Source: Kappaphycus alvarezii
Lineage: Eukaryota; Rhodophyta; Florideophyceae; Gigartinales; Solieriaceae
Assembly: GCA_002205965.3 (NCBI GenBank)
Contig: NADL03000014.1
Coordinates: forward strand, 310,001 to 374,000
DNA length: 64,000 nt
Reading direction: 5' to 3'
Every line of letters starts with the position of its first letter. Position 1 is the stretch's first letter. Positions 63,479 through 64,000 of this stretch are shown here, one piece after another. The notes under the pieces were generated by a model. The model did no database searches. It was not told where the DNA came from and worked only from the letters and a program-made list of their open reading frames with translations. Position numbers and translations under genes: made by a program.

Positions 63479-64000
63479 GCATGGACTACCCATGAAAATT
63501 GAGCAGTTGCTACCCAATGGCAATTCGAACATACACGACGGCTACGAAATGGCTGTCCCCAAGATCTGTGATCTTCAAGGGATTTCGGTATGGTGCAACC
63601 GGAAGTTAGTGAAACAATCACCGTATCTGTGAGTAATCCGAACAACCAATTCACTGTCGCAGGATAGCCTATTCACTGTGACATGCGTACAGCAAGTTGG
63701 TTTTAGCAACTTTGTTTCATATGCTCAGATGCAACGTTACAGTACCCGCCAAGGCTACCAACATTGTTTTCCAAAGAATATTGTCCACACTGTTTATGCT
63801 GTATCTCTAACACACATTTCTGCCATCACTGACGGTATCGAATTGCTCCTCTCACACCTCAGAGTCGCAGCAGTAAATGCTCACCATCATTTTCATTTGT
63901 GTACAACTGCTGAGATATTCCTAAACGAACTGTCAAACTGTGTCGAGTAAAAACCGAATGACCAATGTTGCACCAGTGTGTACCCGATGTAGAGCAAGAG
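63479..64000. other. downstream region, one weak 90-codon frame
   Basis: Contains an ATG frame of 90 codons at 63678-63950 (MTCVQQVGFSNFVSYAQMQR) with His/Cys/Leu-rich composition and no recognised family. It may be chance. The window ends in this spacer. Confidence 0.3.

Overview
This is a repeat-dense piece of eukaryotic nuclear DNA, most likely from a photosynthetic protist and best matching a florideophyte red alga such as Chondrus crispus. The basis for this is a sigma-70 factor gene of the nuclear-encoded plastid type lying next to a eukaryotic PUS10 pseudouridine synthase, almost no sign of introns, and small gene clusters set among Ty1/copia, DIRS-like and R2-like (RLE) retroelements and a Tnp2/Plavaka-like DNA transposon. 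The species name is an inference; no search was possible.

Layout. 1-4.3 kb: decayed Ty1/copia element (copy A). 5.3-5.9 kb: about 110-bp tandem repeat with ACCCGTACGGGT palindromes. 6.4-9.9 kb: minus-strand DDE transposase pseudogene. 11.8 kb: long hairpin. 12.3-14.9 kb: zinc-finger ORF followed by the 5' half of copia copy B. 15.6-20 kb: small palindromic element and three decayed pieces of R2-like elements. 20-24.4 kb: unrecognised decayed reading frames, including one 1.5-kb frame broken only by stop codons. 24.8-30.5 kb: two copies of one R2-like family (a 3' fragment and a nearly complete frameshifted copy), with a palindrome-rich miniature transposon between them, then a minisatellite. 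31.1-39.1 kb: copia copy C, the best bounded element, with two LTRs and two probable insertions. 39.2-45.6 kb: a YR (DIRS-like) retroelement with gag, RT-RNase H and tyrosine recombinase on the minus strand, flanked by nearly identical direct repeats that also contain part of the miniature transposon and an R2-like 3' end. 45.7-51.3 kb: host-like gene cluster (unknown gene, sigma factor, PUS10, 6-pyruvoyl-tetrahydropterin synthase). 52.6-53.2 kb: another R2-like 3' end. 54.3-55.9 kb: an ionotropic glutamate-receptor-like channel gene. 56-62.4 kb: gene-poor. 62.6-63.5 kb: an intact coiled-coil protein gene.

Two features stand out. First, every recognisable host gene except the one at 62.6 kb is broken by one or more 1-2 base frameshifts, while the transposase (6.4-9.9 kb) and the frame at 21.2-22.7 kb are broken mainly by in-frame stops. 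Either the 45-56 kb region has indel errors or the genes are decayed copies. Second, in the 45.7-50.5 kb cluster the coding strand starts strongly C-rich and ends G-rich, whichever strand the gene is on. There is no operon logic here: the host genes look like independent transcription units, and most of the remaining sequence is mobile DNA in different stages of decay.
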